Part shown: positions 5,237 to 5,718 of the stretch, one piece after another
How the letters are laid out: each line of letters begins with the position of its first letter
How positions within the stretch are numbered: position 1 is the stretch's first letter
DNA from: an uncultured Eubacteriales bacterium
GTDB taxonomy: Bacteria > Bacillota > Clostridia > Lachnospirales > Lachnospiraceae
NCBI GenBank assembly: GCA_902783795.1
Contig: CACZSO010000046.1
Span: forward strand, 1-5,718
Reading direction: 5' to 3'
Length of the DNA stretch: 5,718 nt
Notes under the pieces: generated by a model
Seen by the model: only the letters and a program-made list of their open reading frames with translations
What the model was told of the DNA's origin: nothing
The model's database searches: none
Position numbers and translations under genes: made by a program

Positions 5237-5718
5237 ATGAAAAAGTGTAAATGGTTATGGATATTGGCGGCCTTTGTTGTGCTGGTCAAAAGTATCTATA
5301 TCAGCAGCCCTGTGGAAGCATCTTCACCGTTGGAGGATGTCTTCGAACTAAACCTGGGCCAGGAAGTCATCTCTGAAGAGGAGATGGTGAAACATCAGGA
5401 CAGAGCCCTTGCGGTCCTGGAAGAGATCCTTCCGGTCATAGAGAAGAATCCAGACTGCTACGGAGGCCGGTATATCAACAAATATGGAGATCTGGTCATT
5501 ATGCTGACAGATGATCTGTCGGAAGAAAACAGAGCAAAAATTGAACAGGAATTCAGAGAAAAAGGCGGCCCGGATTTTTATATCCGATATGTAAAATATA
5601 CTTACCTTCAGTTAAAGAGCCTGGACAGAAAGATCATAAACCTGGCACAGGAGAAAAAATACCCGGTCGTATCTTCGGGCGTGAGTGAATATCTTAATCT
5701 GGTCCAGGTGGATTCGAC
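5237..5718 (+). CDS. Exported protein of unknown function, N-terminal part (possible streptogrisin-type prodomain)
   Basis: The first 160 codons of an open gene that runs off the window end. ATG 5237 has AAGGAG (5226-5231) 5 nt upstream. The N-terminus has K2, K3 and K5, a hydrophobic core (6-17) and a plausible signal peptidase site after VEA (26-28), so it is probably secreted. The mature part is charged and helical (44-70, 95-109, 122-141) around a strand-like stretch, CYGGRYINKYGDLVIMLTDD (74-93). That stretch and the later SSGVSEYLNLVQVDS (146-160) resemble the pro-region repeats of streptogrisin/alpha-lytic protease-like secreted serine proteases, where a GGxYID..G.LVV..T pattern is common. 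This is recall-based and weak; the catalytic domain, if any, would lie outside the window. Its divergent placement next to the LytTR pair and the repeat operator suggests it is a target of that system. Confidence 0.75.
   Translation, partial: MKKCKWLWILAAFVVLVKSIYISSPVEASSPLEDVFELNLGQEVISEEEMVKHQDRALAVLEEILPVIEKNPDCYGGRYINKYGDLVIMLTDDLSEENRAKIEQEFREKGGPDFYIRYVKYTYLQLKSLDRKIINLAQEKKYPVVSSGVSEYLNLVQVDS

Overview
The window looks like chromosome of a gut-type Clostridia species, most likely Lachnospiraceae. The signs are moderate GC, strong AGGAGG-like ribosome binding sites, a beta-glucuronidase tail, a corrinoid-methyltransferase-type UroD protein beside a DUF2284 protein, an AgrC/AgrA-type two-component pair, and CCTTCCCC/GGGGAAGG intergenic hairpin repeats. 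This placement is inferred from gene content, not from a marker gene.

Left part (1-414): the last 57 codons of a GH2 beta-glucuronidase, then a spacer with stacked AT-rich palindromes, a rho-independent terminator, and a promoter with a perfect TATAAT for the next operon.

Middle (415-2993, + strand): a thymidylate-synthase-fold protein of the archaeal/methanogen type is followed after 13 nt by a UroD-family methyltransferase-like protein with an HSCG metal motif. After a 199-nt gap comes a Cys-rich DUF2284 putative iron-sulfur protein. The gap holds three tandem double-hairpin repeats and one more hairpin, none with a U-tract, so read-through is possible. All three proteins point to one-carbon or corrinoid chemistry, but the actual substrate cannot be read from the sequence. 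A bidirectional terminator (3009-3044) separates this block from the convergent genes on the right.

Right part (3050-5718): a LytTR response regulator and a GHKL (AgrC/ComD-like) sensor kinase lie on the minus strand and overlap by an ATGA. They are transcribed away from a divergent gene for an exported protein that runs off the window end. The 172-nt divergent region holds a sigma-A-like promoter in each direction. Between them is a 10-bp direct repeat with 20-bp period, placed just upstream of the exported protein's -35 box. The simplest model is that the regulator activates the exported-protein gene through this repeat and may regulate itself. No agrB/agrD-like peptide gene is visible in the window.
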